The position numbers were made by a program, and so were the translations under genes. Positions 1-10,968 of a DNA stretch of 62,000 nt are shown here, piece after piece. Within the stretch, counting starts at the first letter, position 1, and each line of letters opens with the position of its first letter. The notes beneath the pieces were generated by a model, which was not told the DNA's origin, made no database searches, and was given only the letters and a program-made list of their open reading frames with translations. The DNA is from Gnetum montanum (Eukaryota > Streptophyta > Gnetopsida > Gnetales > Gnetaceae): NCBI GenBank assembly GCA_015680685.1, contig MNCI01012718.1, positions 369,048 to 431,047 of the forward strand. Direction: 5' to 3'.

Positions 1-1075
1 CTTTCTTGAAAGATGGCTTGCTAGAATAAAGATTTCAGCCTCTTTGTCATGGTCCTGTGAGTTATGCATTTCATTTTTTGTTTTGTTTAAATTGCTTAGC
101 TAGTGGTTTAGATAGTATCATCCTTGGCAAGTAATTTTGGGATTTTTAGATTACTCTTATTGTTCTTGTTGCCCGATAGAAATTTCTATTAAAATTTTGC
201 CATAGAAGCGCTTGTGTTTAAAAGCCTTGAGAGCATTTTAGTAGTAAATTTCATTATTGAGCAACGTTTGGGAACTGCTATTGGATTGTTGGAAGAGAGC
301 CTCTGTTTGTAGTCACGCCGTGGAACAATTTAGTAGTCAAGAGGGTTCAGAGAATCTTTGGTATTTTGATGGGACCAGAATAGCTTCTTTATCTTTAAAG
401 TGATTTTCCGTGTTATTTCAATCAGAAATTGTCAAGTCTTTTAAAGGTTCTGTTTGAATGCAATCGTTGGCATCTATTGTCTAGTCAAAGTGGAGTCTCG
501 TACGTGGTAGTTTACGCAGCGATTTTTGGTAGCACAGTAGGATTATCTTGAAGATATTGCTTGGTTGAGCCATGGAGGTTTGAATAATTCGTAGATATTG
601 AATTTGGAATAGCTTTATTGCGAAGTGTTTACTTGTGTCATTTTACCTTGTTTAAATATTTGAGGTCCACACAAATCTGCTTTCTTTTCTTTTCTGTCTA
701 TTTCCATTGAATCTTGCTCTATTTCTAGTTTTCTTGTGGAACTATCTCTTTCTCTGGGGAAAATTAGGAGTAGATTGCGGAGTTGTGCTCAAATGTTTTT
801 GCAAAATTTTATTTGTTACAAGCAGGTATTATAGGGGCGCGTAGACTAGGTAGTTGAACAAAATAGGAAATTTTCAAGAACTCATAGTACTTGGCAAAGT
901 TGGATGAATCTCTTTAAAGTAAGTCATTTGTAGTTCATACACAACGAAATTGTCACATTTCTCACAACCGCACGCCGCAACAGCACACACACATACTCAC
1001 ATTAACTACTGAGTCTATTTGGAGGTATCTGGGCCTTGGTGTAGCCAGAGACCAACAGGCACCTAAATCCTGTTC
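1..1075. other. Unassigned AT-rich sequence
   Basis: I recognise no coding domain, LTR terminus or RNA gene here. The stretch is AT-rich with T-runs and has no long open frame on either strand. Because a family-B LTR starts shortly downstream at 1409, it may be internal 3' sequence of that element, but I cannot show this. Confidence 0.4.
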
Positions 1076-1408
1076 GAGGACACTCGTTGACGGTCGCATC
1101 CCAAACGGTCGCCAACACCATGAACATTAACTTTTTCATAAGCACTTTGATGAGGGATCACTATCTTGGCGACAAGCCACCCTGGTGTCGCATCTCACTA
1201 TTTCACACTGTTCGCATTTCATTCCCTTGTTATCCCATTTCCTTGTTACCCCCTAGCACATTCCCTACACCCTTTATCTCCAGCATACTGTTACCCTTAG
1301 CACTCTTGATTGACAAGCAATGTTGGTGTCAGGCTTCTTGTGATGTTTTGTTGTTCTTTGTCAACGTCTCTCAGGCCACTCCTGTAGATGTCAATAAAGA
1401 GGGGCCAA
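1076..1408 (+). mobile_element. Internal 3' end of a family-B gypsy element, with polypurine tract
   Basis: This stretch matches, in inverted orientation, the sequence at about 7068-7340. Both end in the purine-rich AAAGAGGGGCCA followed directly by TGAAACACC. That is the expected order of a polypurine tract (about 1396-1408) and the first bases of a 3' LTR. The open frame across 1087-1443 crosses this boundary and has no recognisable domain, so I do not call it a gene. Confidence 0.5.
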
Positions 1409-3090
1409 TGAAACACCACCAAATTTGGGTTCCTAGGTCTTAGCTGCAAATTTATCTAAGTGTCAACAAATTTTTTCTAGGTGTTGAGACTATGCTCCCC
1501 ACTACTGGGACTATGCTCCAGAGAATAGTTAACATAGTTAGCACAAACAACCCAGATTTGCAAAATTTTTCTAAATGTTGATAGTTGCTACAGAATTTTC
1601 TAAGTGTCCTGACTATGCTTTCCCTGCCAAGACTACACTTTAGAGCATAGCCAACATAGTTAGCACTAAGATGACCAGTTTTACAAATATGCCTAAGTGT
1701 CAAGCCAAAGGCTATCAGGCTAGCTTGGGATGGAAAAAATAGTTTGACAGATTTTCTAACATCTGAGGTTATGCTTCCTACTACGCTGTAGAGTGTAATC
1801 AACATAGTTTGCATAAGGGCATCAGTTTTTGCCAGATTTTTTGAAGTGTTTAGGCTATGCTCTCCCTATCGAGACTATGCTCTAGAGCATAGTTTACATT
1901 GGACCTCATCTTTTAGCAAAATTTGTCTAATTGTTGAGACTATGCTCTAGAGCATAGTCAGCGTAGATATGTAGAATTTCCTTTAGAAGACTTTAGAACT
2001 TAGCATTAGTCGGCAACTCAGCTCCAACATTCCTTCAGCAAGCAAGATCAACAATTTGCATTTCATTTGCATCCTCCATTTGCCCCTAAATTGTACATAC
2101 GCTTCACACCACTTGAGAGAGTGGACAACGTAGTCCTAGGGCGTAATCTCCAAAATTGCACTATTTTGCATTGTTTTTAGGTACTTTGCGGTCTATTTAG
2201 TATTCGCATTTACAGTCTTGGTGGTGTAGTCACAATTTGGCAATCTCACAAGGTCCATTAGAGTACACCAGTAGAACACGATTTTCTTTAGTGGGAGTAT
2301 AGTTGGGGCTAGCATAGTTCCAACTACCCCTCTACCACATGGTACCTAATTTGCAACTCATGCTAACCCTAGCCCTATAAATACCCCAATGTTTCACGTT
2401 TTAAGGATTGACAAATCTCACATCCAGTTGGCAAATTTGAGCATTAGCATTCTAGGCACTCTTGCACTTGAGCACACTTAGCATCTTGGCAAACTTTGGG
2501 ACACTACCTAACACCATTGTACACTACACAGTGCCTTGTACACCATCATAGCTTGTAGGACATCACAACAGTCAACTTGACAGGCTCAGACTCCATGGCA
2601 AACGTCAGTTTTCATAGCCTAGACACCTTGAGACTATGACTATGCTGCCTACTGCGCCTATTTGTACACTGCAGACCTCCTTACCTTTGCTTTGTAGTTA
2701 ACTATGCTCCCCTCATTTGGGGCGGTGCCACTTTCTCTTTCGTTCACATCCTATGCCTTTTTTGCATTATCTTTTGCATTTTAGCATTCTACTCACATTT
2801 TTCATTATTTAAGCACATATTCACGCATTTGCACCCTCATTTTCTCACTTGAAACTTCAACTACGCTCACCCCCCTAAGCATCACAAACATCAAAAATAT
2901 TATCTAAACCCTTAACATTCATTTCATCGTAACACCCATAAGTCCCAGTTTGATTAACAAGATTGTTTTGAGCACCTTGCCTCCATTCCTAGCAAGCCCT
3001 CATGTGGGCATGGGGTTAAGGCTGTGCGACCATGGATCTCTCAGAGTCCCATTCTAGCCTTTGACATTTTTGGTTACTATAGGTATCTTG
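1409..3090 (+). repeat. Family-B gypsy LTR, plus strand, truncated at its 3' end
   Basis: It starts with TGAAACACC immediately after a polypurine tract. It matches, in reverse orientation, the family-B terminal copies at 4547-7067 and 20985-23435. The first 600 bases are built of variants of a module in which TCTAAGTGT-like sequence is followed by a 'gactatgctc' palindrome. The match continues through a conserved stretch near 2990-3030 (GGTTAAGGCTGTGC). It stops where family-A sequence begins near 3091, so roughly the last third of a 2.5-kb LTR is missing. Together with 4547-7067 it forms a long imperfect inverted repeat. Confidence 0.6.
1874..1959. repeat. Perfect palindromes in the family-B LTR
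   Basis: Two perfect palindromes centred on CTCTAGAG lie here: 20 bp at 1874-1893 and 22 bp at 1938-1959. Imperfect variants occur at about 1480-1525, 1615-1645 and in the other family-B LTRs (6515-6545, 6665-6690, 6760-6780, 22910-22940, 23040-23065). They could form hairpins in RNA or act as symmetric binding sites; the function is inferred only from the symmetry. Confidence 0.75.
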
Positions 3091-4546
3091 CTATTCATCA
3101 TTGGCAATGATGGTGCTAGTTATCTATATTAGTGATATCTTACATGATTGTTGTAAAAGCATTAATGATATATCTTTCAGAAAATATTAAATCACACACA
3201 TCATAAACCAACAACAATGTCTCTTTTACAAGGAAACAATAATGCACTATATAACAAAAACATTCGTTAGAGAACTAATGAGATATATGGTGAAGAAGAT
3301 TGGAATGACCAACCTTATGCAAGGGTTTCATATGTTCATGAACACCTTGACGACACTCAAAGACTACATTCCTCTAAAGCAGATAACACTGGAAGAGATG
3401 AAGTAGGTCCTAGATCAGGGAAGGCCTCAAGGCCTAAGACCTCCTTAAAATCGAGAAATGATATATCAAGGAACCTTGGGAAACACCATAGAAGCCATGG
3501 CAATCCTCTCAGTTTCTCATCTTTCTCTCTCCCTTCAACATCTAGCTCTAACAAAGATGAACATAGGTGTGGAAATAAAGCTTCACTAAAGGGTCAAAAT
3601 AAAAATAGAAATCGAACCCATGGGAAAAGTCAAAGACATCAACATGAACATAGACAACGTCATCATGATCAAATGAATAGAAATAGAAATTTCCCTCACA
3701 AATTATCTAATGATGACAAACCTTTGTTGCCCAGTAAGAACCTAATGAAGATCACAAAAGTAGTTAAGATATCTTGCAAGTAATACAAAGAGAGTCACCT
3801 ACCTAGGCTTGATATGAATAATATTCCTAAATTTGTAGGAGGTTATGATTAGGATCCACAACATCATTTAGAAGCCTTCCATGATTCCTATGCTTTTTAC
3901 AACATTAAAAATGAATGGCAAAAGCTTATGCTCTTTTCTATGACACTAATTGATAGACCTGAAGTGTGGTATAGATCGTTGAAACCAAATTCAATCTGAT
4001 GATGGTCCACAATGCTAGAACTCTTCAACGAGAGATACCAAACCTATGTAAGGGTGTTCAAATTGAGGAGACAGATCCAAGGATAAAAGCAAGAACAACA
4101 TGAACCCTTGGACATGGCCTTAGATAGATGATATTCTCTACTAAATAGATGCCTAGGCCATGGTTTCTCTGAAGAAAGGCAACTTTTCCACATCATAGAT
4201 GGGCTTTGTAATGAAACAAGAGAGACCCTTGGGATGTATGCCTTAGGTCAATCATATGATCTACAAACCCATCAGATCCAAGAACTAATCAAACGTGTGG
4301 AAAAAGAAGAAGGAGATATATGAAAATGAGAGAATGTTGAGAAAAATCACTAGGACCTAACTCTTCAAAAAAAGAAGGTCCATATCTATGGTAAGAAAAA
4401 AGAGGCAACTCTCAATAAGGTGATTTCACAACAAACCTTGCCGATGTAGAAGTTTATTGATGAACTTGAAGAAAAGTTTAATAGGATGTCAAAGTGAATA
4501 TATGAAAATGTTAAAATTCTCATTAAGATGGTCAAAGAGAAGATCT
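3091..4546 (+). mobile_element. E0: family-A element fragment (LTR end, damaged primer site, gag)
   Basis: It begins with the last bases of a family-A LTR (ATTCATCA, ending at 3100). Then comes a primer site shortened by an internal deletion: TTGGCA joins directly to the ATGATGGTG half. The leader and gag follow. The fragment ends where the minus-strand family-B terminus starts at about 4547. It may be the 5' part of the element whose 3' part (E2) resumes at 23436, but about 2.2 kb of family-A sequence would be missing in between, so the link is uncertain. Confidence 0.65.
3217..4546 (+). pseudogene. gag: Family-A gag, 5' part (E0)
   Basis: Capsid-type structural protein of an LTR retrotransposon, which would package the element RNA in a cytoplasmic particle. 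The ATG at 3217 is at the same place as in E1, E3 and E4. The N-terminal ~170 residues are rich in Ser, Arg, His and Asp and contain SNDDKPLL, matching SDDEPLL in the other copies. The retrotransposon-gag domain follows at about 3800-4300, with LDMNNIPKFVGGYD, QHHLEAFHDS and MLELFNERYQTY visible. Several in-frame stops (for example near 3782, 3851 and 4320) show it is dead. The C-terminal Pro-rich part is lost at the junction with element B. Confidence 0.8.
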
Positions 4547-4911
4547 TGTTAAAACTCATATTCTTCCTCTTGTGAGGCTTTCTTGTAGGTTGTCCTTGCA
4601 CCATGCTTGTTTGCATAGATGAGTTGGGACAATAGCTGGTGGAAGACTCCATGAGTGGGATTATGTTGAACAAAGAGAGGTTGTACTCCCATCCATCTTG
4701 GTGGACTCATTGGTAGTCTTGTTTTGCCTTCTAGTCAAGAAAATCCATTGGTAATCTTGCTTGGATTTTGGCAGAAAAAAAATTTTATGTTCATAGCTTA
4801 GCACAACATGCTTTGGATGGATCATGGTGTTAAATGTGTTAGACACCAACGTGGAAAGTTAATCTAGATTCATGTTCACAAATCAAGTTGTGAGAGTTGC
4901 TATTTGCAAAA

Positions 4912-5172
4912 AATGGCTAACTTTGAAAATTATAAAAAAATGACTAAGTCTACCTGTAGTAGAAAAATGGCTAAGTATAAAAATGTAGAAAAATGGCTAA
5001 GTGTAAAAATGTAGAAAAATGGCTAAGTATGAAAACTACAAAAAATTGACTAAGTGTAAAATTGTAGAAAACTAGGCTAAGTATGAAACTGTGAAAAATT
5101 GGCTAAGTATGAAACTGTGAAAATTTGGCTAAGTATGAAAATGTAGAAAAAGAAATGCTAAATGTAAAAGTT
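4912..5172 (-). repeat. 26-bp minisatellite of the family-B LTR
   Basis: About nine tandem, diverged copies of a 26-bp unit with plus-strand core ATGGCTAAGTATAAAAATGT. The middle copies (about 4965-5045) are nearly identical and the outer ones drift. The same array occurs at 21350-21600 in the other terminal copy. Confidence 0.75.
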
Positions 5173-6767
5173 GCTAAAAACGGCTAACTCTAAGGCTACG
5201 TTCGCTACACTAGAGTTGGCTACACTCTCCCACTGAGAGCTAGCTATGCTCTCCCGAGCATCCAGAATTTTGGTTAAGTGCTAAAGATACACTTTGGCTT
5301 TTGTCTAGCGAGGGTCTAGGGAAATTGACAATGAGGTCCAATTTACACCAACTAGTGGTGGAGAGAGCACACAGGACAACACAGAAAGAAATGGCGAGGC
5401 CATCCTTTTAGCATCAAAAAAACTGTAATGATCGAAAACATCGATGGCTGGAATCACCAAGGGGTCAATGGATGCACAGCCTTAACCTTGCCTCCATGTG
5501 AGGGCCTTACTAGAAATGGAGGCAGAGGACCCTAAACAGTATTTTCAATCAAATAGGAACTTTGCTAGTTGCAATCGGGGCAGTGTGTGCAACTGCGAGG
5601 TGGCGTGGTTAGCCAAAATGCAAATGCAAGTGATGTGAAGTGGTACTAAATATCAAAGTGGTGCTTCGTGGTGCTAAATATAGAGTGTAGCCACAGAATG
5701 GGGAGAGTGTAGCCAAGGGTTTCAGCTAAAACAAGAGTGTCAACCCACAAAGATTACTACCCAAATGTAGTACAGTGTGATGATGCATGAAAAAGTGTGA
5801 AAAGACATAAGAAAAATGCAATAAAATGCTAGAACTGGGAGAGAGAAATGGAACACTACCCCAAATGGGAGAAGGTACAGAGTGAACAAAAAACACAGTG
5901 AGAGCACAATCATAGTCTCGGCGGTGTTGGGTCATCAAGTCTGGCACTCACTATGATGAACTGTGCCTATCGAGTTGGCTGCTGCGATGTACCATGTGGT
6001 GTTCTATAGGGCTATAATGGGGCTGTGGTGTACCATGCAGTGCAACGGTACAATAGGACAATGATGTACTATGTGGTGCAGGGCTGCAATGGGGCCACGA
6101 TGTATTGTGCAGTGCAGGGATGCCTCTTTACTAGTGGTGCTACACTTTGGATCTCATTCACGCAAGAAGCTTAGTGCTAAAATGCCAAATGTCAAAATGA
6201 AAGTGCCAACTACCAACCAATGAAAAATGGAAGTCCCTCTTAAAACATTGGTGTGCAGGGGTATTTATAGGGCTAAGGTTAGCCCAAAATGCTGATCGGG
6301 TGCCATGTGGTAGTGCAGTAGGTTGAACTATGAGAAAAATTCAGAAAATTTTCTAAGTCTAGAGGTGACTAGAAAAAGTTTTAAAAAATTTCTAACTTTG
6401 GTTGCTATGCTCATCCTGTGTTACATGCGGGACACGGGCCACTACCTAGGAATAGAGCATAGCATAGACACTTAGAAGAATTTGGTGAAAATTATAGTCC
6501 TTGTTCTTGCTACGCTAGTTATGCTCTGGAGCATAGTAAGAGGGTAGTAAGAGGGGTAGCCTCAAGAGTTACAAAATCTACCAAATACCTCTTTTATGCT
6601 AAACTAGCTTGATAGCTTTAAGCTTGACACTTAGGCAAAACTAGCCATTAGGGTGCTAGCTATGCTAGCTACACTCTAGAGCATAGCAAGGGCAATGAGA
6701 GCATAGAACAACATTTAGAAAATTTTGCAAAACTGGCCTTTGTGTGTTGGCTACACTTGCTACGCTC

Positions 6768-6880
6768 TAGAGCATAATAGCTATAATGCTAAGCATAGTA
6801 GCTATAGTGCTAAGTGTAGCGATTACAATGTTGAGAGTAATAGCTATAGTGTCGAGCATAACAGCTACAGTGCTGAGCAT
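6768..6880 (-). repeat. 21-bp minisatellite of the family-B LTR
   Basis: Five head-to-tail 21-bp copies with plus-strand core AGCATAGTAGCTATAGTGCT. The period is a multiple of three, so an open frame (6725-6907, +) crosses it and would give a 7-residue repeat rich in Ser, Tyr and Asn. This is a by-product of the repeat, not a gene. The matching array is at 23135-23255. Confidence 0.8.
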
Positions 6881-7067
6881 AGCACAACACTTAGAAAATT
6901 TCTATAGCTTATGTCACCATTCTAACACTTGATCAAAATTGTAGAAAATTGGTCATTGAAGCTGACTATGCTCAACACTTAGAAAAATTTGGGCAAAGTA
7001 CCATCTTTTTGACACTTAGCCAAATTTGTAGTTGAGACATCAAGACCTAAAATTTTATGGTGTTTCA

Positions 7068-7080
7068 ATGGCCCCTCTTT
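7068..7080 (-). promoter_or_regulatory. Polypurine tract of element B
   Basis: The minus strand reads AAAGAGGGGCCAT directly followed by the LTR start TGAAACACC. Such a tract primes plus-strand DNA synthesis in LTR retrotransposons. The same junction occurs in the plus-strand copy at 1396-1409. Confidence 0.65.
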
Positions 7081-7935
7081 GTTGACATTTGGAGTAGTGG
7101 CTCGAGGGACATTAATAAAGAATTGCAAAACACCACAGCAGACGTGGCACCGACATCACTCATCAGTTCTAGATCGGGTGTCGTTCCACTATGTTCAAGA
7201 GTGTTGTGGGTAAGGGTATGCTAAGGGCAAAGTATGTAGGTAATGCTAGGGAGATGAAATGCAAATAGTGGAAATGAAATGCAAATAGTGTATCATGATG
7301 CAAGATGCGAAGTCAGAACGGCTAATGGTGACCATGGCATGAAGTGGCTTGCCCCTGAAATGTTGACCTCTCGGTGGAGTGCTCATGAGAGAATCAAAGT
7401 CGATCCAAGGCTAGGCTGGTTGCGAAGCTGTAGTGTTGCCAATTTGCTTGGGGATGTGTTTTTCCCCCATTTTGCTTTCTTTTTTATTTTTGTTTTTTCA
7501 TTTTTTTCTCTCTTCACTTTTTTTTTTTCTACTTTGCTATGAAGAAAACCCCCATTGGGTTTGGCTTACTACTGATTGCTAGTTGTAAGGTGTGAGCCAT
7601 TAAGTAGATATGCTTTGTTTTGATGCAACCACATTGCATTTGTAGGATAGGTATTTTCTCTTAGGGATGAGTTGTGTTACATCTGGTTGGGCTTTGACTA
7701 GCCAATAGAAGCTTTTCATGGAATGAGTTGTATTACATCAACCATGGGTTCTACAATTGACATAAAAAGAATGCCATGTACGTTTATAGTGTGTATGCAT
7801 TAGAGGGTTTGCATGTAGGGGAATGTGAGAAATGTAAGAAGGTATGCAAATGCAAGAGTGAATGTGTATAGGCTGAAACAAGATAGAGAGGGATGTGCAC
7901 TCTTGAGTGGCTTTACTAGCCCAACCATGTAGATC
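7081..7935 (-). mobile_element. Element B internal 3' region, left of nested E1
   Basis: Non-coding spacer between E1 and the B polypurine tract. About 7081-7340 is similar (inverted) to 1076-1395. Bases 7470-7535 are a T-rich tract. No RT, integrase or RNase H motif is seen. The last five bases (AGATC, 7931-7935) form the left copy of the E1 target duplication. The open frame at 7279-7542 has no convincing domain. Confidence 0.5.
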
Positions 7936-8774
7936 TAATAAATCATGATTCATTAGGCTACGATATCGGACTGCGATATCAAGGGTCTAATATTGCAGCC
8001 CACATAATGATATCGGATACACAATATCGTGGCTCTTGTGTGAGCCTATAAATACACAAGTAGACGCATGAGAGAAGTCAGTTTTGAAATAGTTAATTTT
8101 TCAGTTAGTTTTAGAAGTTAGTTCATTTCTTAGTTCCTTTCAACCCTTTCTCCCAGTCCATGCCCGTAGTGTGATGATTGTAATTGTACGGAATCCTTTA
8201 TTCAAGTGTGGTGTACTTAGACACACACATGACTGGAAATAAAGATTGAGATTACTTCATCATTGCAGCATTCACTTAGATTAATTACCTAATTTTAATT
8301 GTTATTAAATGCGGAATAAGTACAACTTAATCACGAGCATCTACATGTGACTACTTGGTATCCCAGTAGCGTACTCGAGCCATGCACGTGGTAATCCCAG
8401 TGGTAGTCGTGCACGAGGCCTAAGATGTATATGGATGATTAAGCAACGGATGCTCATCGCACTTAGGCTAGCTTAGATTCTCTCTCCCTATCTCCTATTA
8501 GCTTAGACTCTCTCTCCCTTTTCCTCCTAGCTTAGCTAAGATTATCTTCCATTTCCTTCAGGAGTAGCATCAATTTAGGAACACATCATACACCTCACTC
8601 TTGACTAAACCATACGTGACAAAGCAAATACTAGTCCAGGTGGGAAGACAACGAACTGCGATCAACAAGTATCTCTCTAGATCCACAACTAGCCCATCTA
8701 CGGAGTTTGACAGAATCGTGCATGAAACGTTCGTATTCATATGGTTGAGTGTAGGGGTACCTCTTCGCTCATCA
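7936..8774 (+). repeat. E1 5' LTR
   Basis: Starts TAATAAATCATG (decayed from TGATGAATCATG, as in the 3' LTR) and ends CTCATCA at 8774. It contains the GATATC array, a TATA box, an AATAAAGA stretch near 8240 that could serve in polyadenylation, and a distinctive block with TGGTAATCCCAGTGGTAGTC near 8390. All have counterparts in order in the 3' LTR at 15905-16747. Confidence 0.88.
7961..8054 (+). promoter_or_regulatory. LTR promoter of E1: GATATC array and TATA box
   Basis: At least four GATATC or near-GATATC sites (CGATATCGGA, GCGATATC, TGATATCGG, CAATATCG) are spaced over about 75 bases. The TATA box TATAAATA follows at 8047-8054. The 3' LTR has the same array (about 15940-16015) and TATA box at 16031. 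The array position argues for activator sites; the factor is unknown. Confidence 0.65.
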
Positions 8775-8798
8775 TTGACGCCATTGCCAAGGATGATG
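8775..8798 (+). promoter_or_regulatory. Primer-binding site of E1, tRNA-Asp type
   Basis: Directly after the LTR comes TTGACGCCATTGCCAAGGA. This is a mutated version of TGGCGCCGTTGCCGGGGA, the complement of the 3' end of plant tRNA-Asp, used by many Athila/Tat-lineage Ty3/gypsy elements. E3 keeps the best copy (TTGGCACCGTTGCTAGGGA). Confidence 0.75.
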
Positions 8799-8913
8799 TT
8801 AGTTATTTAGATTAGTTACATCATCCAAAATCATTGTAACAAAGCCTTGACAATATATCTTTCAGAATAATAATAATAATAATTGCAATTAAATCACACA
8901 CAAAGTTACAGCC

Positions 8914-10968
8914 ATGTCTCTCTCACAAGACTATGATAACGCAACAACTAGTAAGACAATTCATTGGAGAACCAATGAATTATATAATGATAAAGATGAA
9001 GTATGGAGTACCCAATCTGATGTAGGGGTTTCCTATGAACATAAATGAAGGCAACATCATCTCAACTCACGAATGCCTAACCTACCCAGTGACAATGAAC
9101 CCCTACTGGCCACTACAAGCCTAATGCAAATACAAGAGGCTATTCAAATATCCTGTAGGCATTGTAAGGAAAGCTGTCTACCCAAGCTTGACTTAAACAA
9201 CTTTTCTAAGTTTTTAGGAGGCTATGATTTAGATCCACAACATCATCTACAAGCCTTCATTGATTCCTGTGTATGGAATAACATTGATAGTAGATGGAAA
9301 AAACTTAAGCTCTTTCCTATGACACTCGTTGACCAAACAAAAGTATGGTACAAGTCCTTAAAACAAAAATTAATTCAATGTTGGCCAACAATGGTAGAGC
9401 TCTTTAACAAAAGATATCACACTTATGCAAGAGTGTCAGCCTTGAGGAGACAAATCCAAGAGTGGAAACAAGCGCAACATGAACCCTTTGACATGCCCTT
9501 AGAAAGATATTATGCACTATTAAACAATTGCTCAAGCCATGGGTTCTCTGAGGAAAGGCTAATGTACCATATCATAGATGGGCTCCGTAATGAAATAAGG
9601 GAAACCCTAAGGATGTATGCCCAAAGTCAACTATACAAGCTACAAACCCATCAACTCCAAGAGCTTATTAAGCGGGTAGAAAAAGAAGAAGGAGAAATGG
9701 CTAAATGGGAGAATGCTGAAAAATCTCAATGGAACCAAAATCTCACATCATCAAAGGTCCATAATCTGAAAGAGGAGAAATCAACTCACCTCAAGGAGGT
9801 GGAACCATCTTTGCCAACACTACAATCATTGGATAAAATTGAGGCAAAGATCAATAAGATGATGGAATGGATGCATAAAAAATGCGGAGAATATGCCAAC
9901 ATTATTAGAGGTAGAGTCATGACGAACCAAGAAGCAGGATAAAATACACTTAGAAAATTGGAAAGAAGGGTTGAAAAAAATAAGAGCTCTACTACCAATC
10001 ATATGTATCAATGTAGCATTTTCCTGAATGATCACCCCAAGGGCCAATGCCTAATCTTGTCACATCTACATGAGCATTGGGGAAGAATGTTACATCCAAA
10101 GTTTGTGTAGAAATACTGTGTTCAATGATAGTGGCAACAATCCTAGTCGTGGGGGAGGCCATCCCCAAATTGGTTACACCCTTCATACCATCCGAATCTA
10201 AGTGCATATCAAGTTCAACATCCTATTTCCCCAACTGGGTCAACATCCTCTATCTCGTCACATTATTATTATTCTCCTCAATACTATCAACCTGTATCCT
10301 CACCAATAGGACCACCACCTTGGGTACCTTACACTTCTCCTCAATTTCAAAATTCTCATCCTTCATCTCCTTCTGCATCACCACCAACTATACTAGAAGG
10401 GTTTGCACCATAGTAGCAACCCATGAATATTACGTGTGCTTCTGCTGACAATAGTAGTGGGAATTCTCCTCAACATCGAAGACAACCCTTCTTTCGACAT
10501 GACCATAAGAAGGAATAGCACAATTCTGAGCCCACTGCATCCTTCAACTCAGCACAAGTTCAACACTGTCGTGCATCCTTCTCCTCGAACTCAATGCCTC
10601 ATGTTACTTTATCTAGACCACCAAGAAATACTCCAACAACCATACAGTCCAATAAATATCGCCACATAGAGAGACATACCAATCCTTGCATACCATCTTA
10701 CGGTCACAGGTGCCATAGTGGATCAACCACTCATCAATTGAGTACATCTTATAAATTGCCCCACTATGCTTACCATAATCAAGTGTGTGAACCCCACTCA
10801 GGGTACATTCCAACCACCACATCAAAAGACACCAAATAGTTCGGATATGACCAGATCCCAATATTTCCAACATGCAAGGATCCCAACTTTTCATTTATTA
10901 ATCCTAGCTATGCTCAACCGTTTAGTTTTGGCGGGGGGGAGGGGGGTATCCTCCATTTTAATAAGTAG
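8914..10968 (+). pseudogene. gag: Family-A gag (E1)
   Basis: Retrotransposon structural protein forming the particle. The ATG at 8914 matches the starts in the other copies. Relative to E3, about 100 residues of the Ser/Arg-rich N-terminal region are missing after SYEHK, and a TGA follows at 9046-9048. The longest open piece (9073-9942) holds the retrotransposon-gag domain: LDLNNF, QHHLQAF, WYKSL, FNKRYHTYARVSALRRQI, then a Lys/Glu-rich helix (LIKRVEKEEGEMAKW). After a stop at 9940 the Pro/Ser/Thr/His-rich C-terminal region continues with frameshifts to a stop at 10966. No clear CCHC knuckle is visible. The end of the gene is a G-run (10932-10946). Confidence 0.85.

Larger units (their letters stand above)
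4547..7067 (-). repeat. Family-B terminal repeat, 3' copy
   Basis: Read on the minus strand it begins at 7067 with TGAAACACC right after the polypurine tract and runs to about 4547. It is co-linear with 23435-20985: the two share the 21-bp and 26-bp minisatellites, the palindromes, the GGTTAAGGCTGTGC block and the segment near 4560-4860. I could not fix its inner end, because similarity fades at AAACTCAT (4552) without a clear CA terminus or primer site. Short open frames in it (4386-4673, 4661-4849, 5726-5947) have no recognisable domain. Confidence 0.6.

Noticed and set aside
1087-1443. 118-residue open frame with a hydrophobic centre
   Set aside because: It crosses the polypurine tract and LTR start of a family-B element and has no domain.
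4912-5172. CRISPR-like or centromeric satellite array
   Set aside because: The repeats are tandem without spacers, diverged, and confined to LTRs of one element family in an evidently plant sequence.
6725-6907. Ser/Tyr/Asn repeat protein
   Set aside because: Translation of a 21-bp minisatellite inside an LTR. The frame stays open only because the period is a multiple of three.
7279-7542. Open frame with a kinase-like 'KWLAPEML' string
   Set aside because: Only this short string resembles a kinase. No other kinase motif is present, and the stretch is the 3' internal region of element B ending in a T-run.
7081-7935. Missing pol of element B
   Set aside because: I searched both spacer parts (7081-7935, 16748-17850) for RT, RNase H and integrase motifs and saw none. 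The space is too short for pol.
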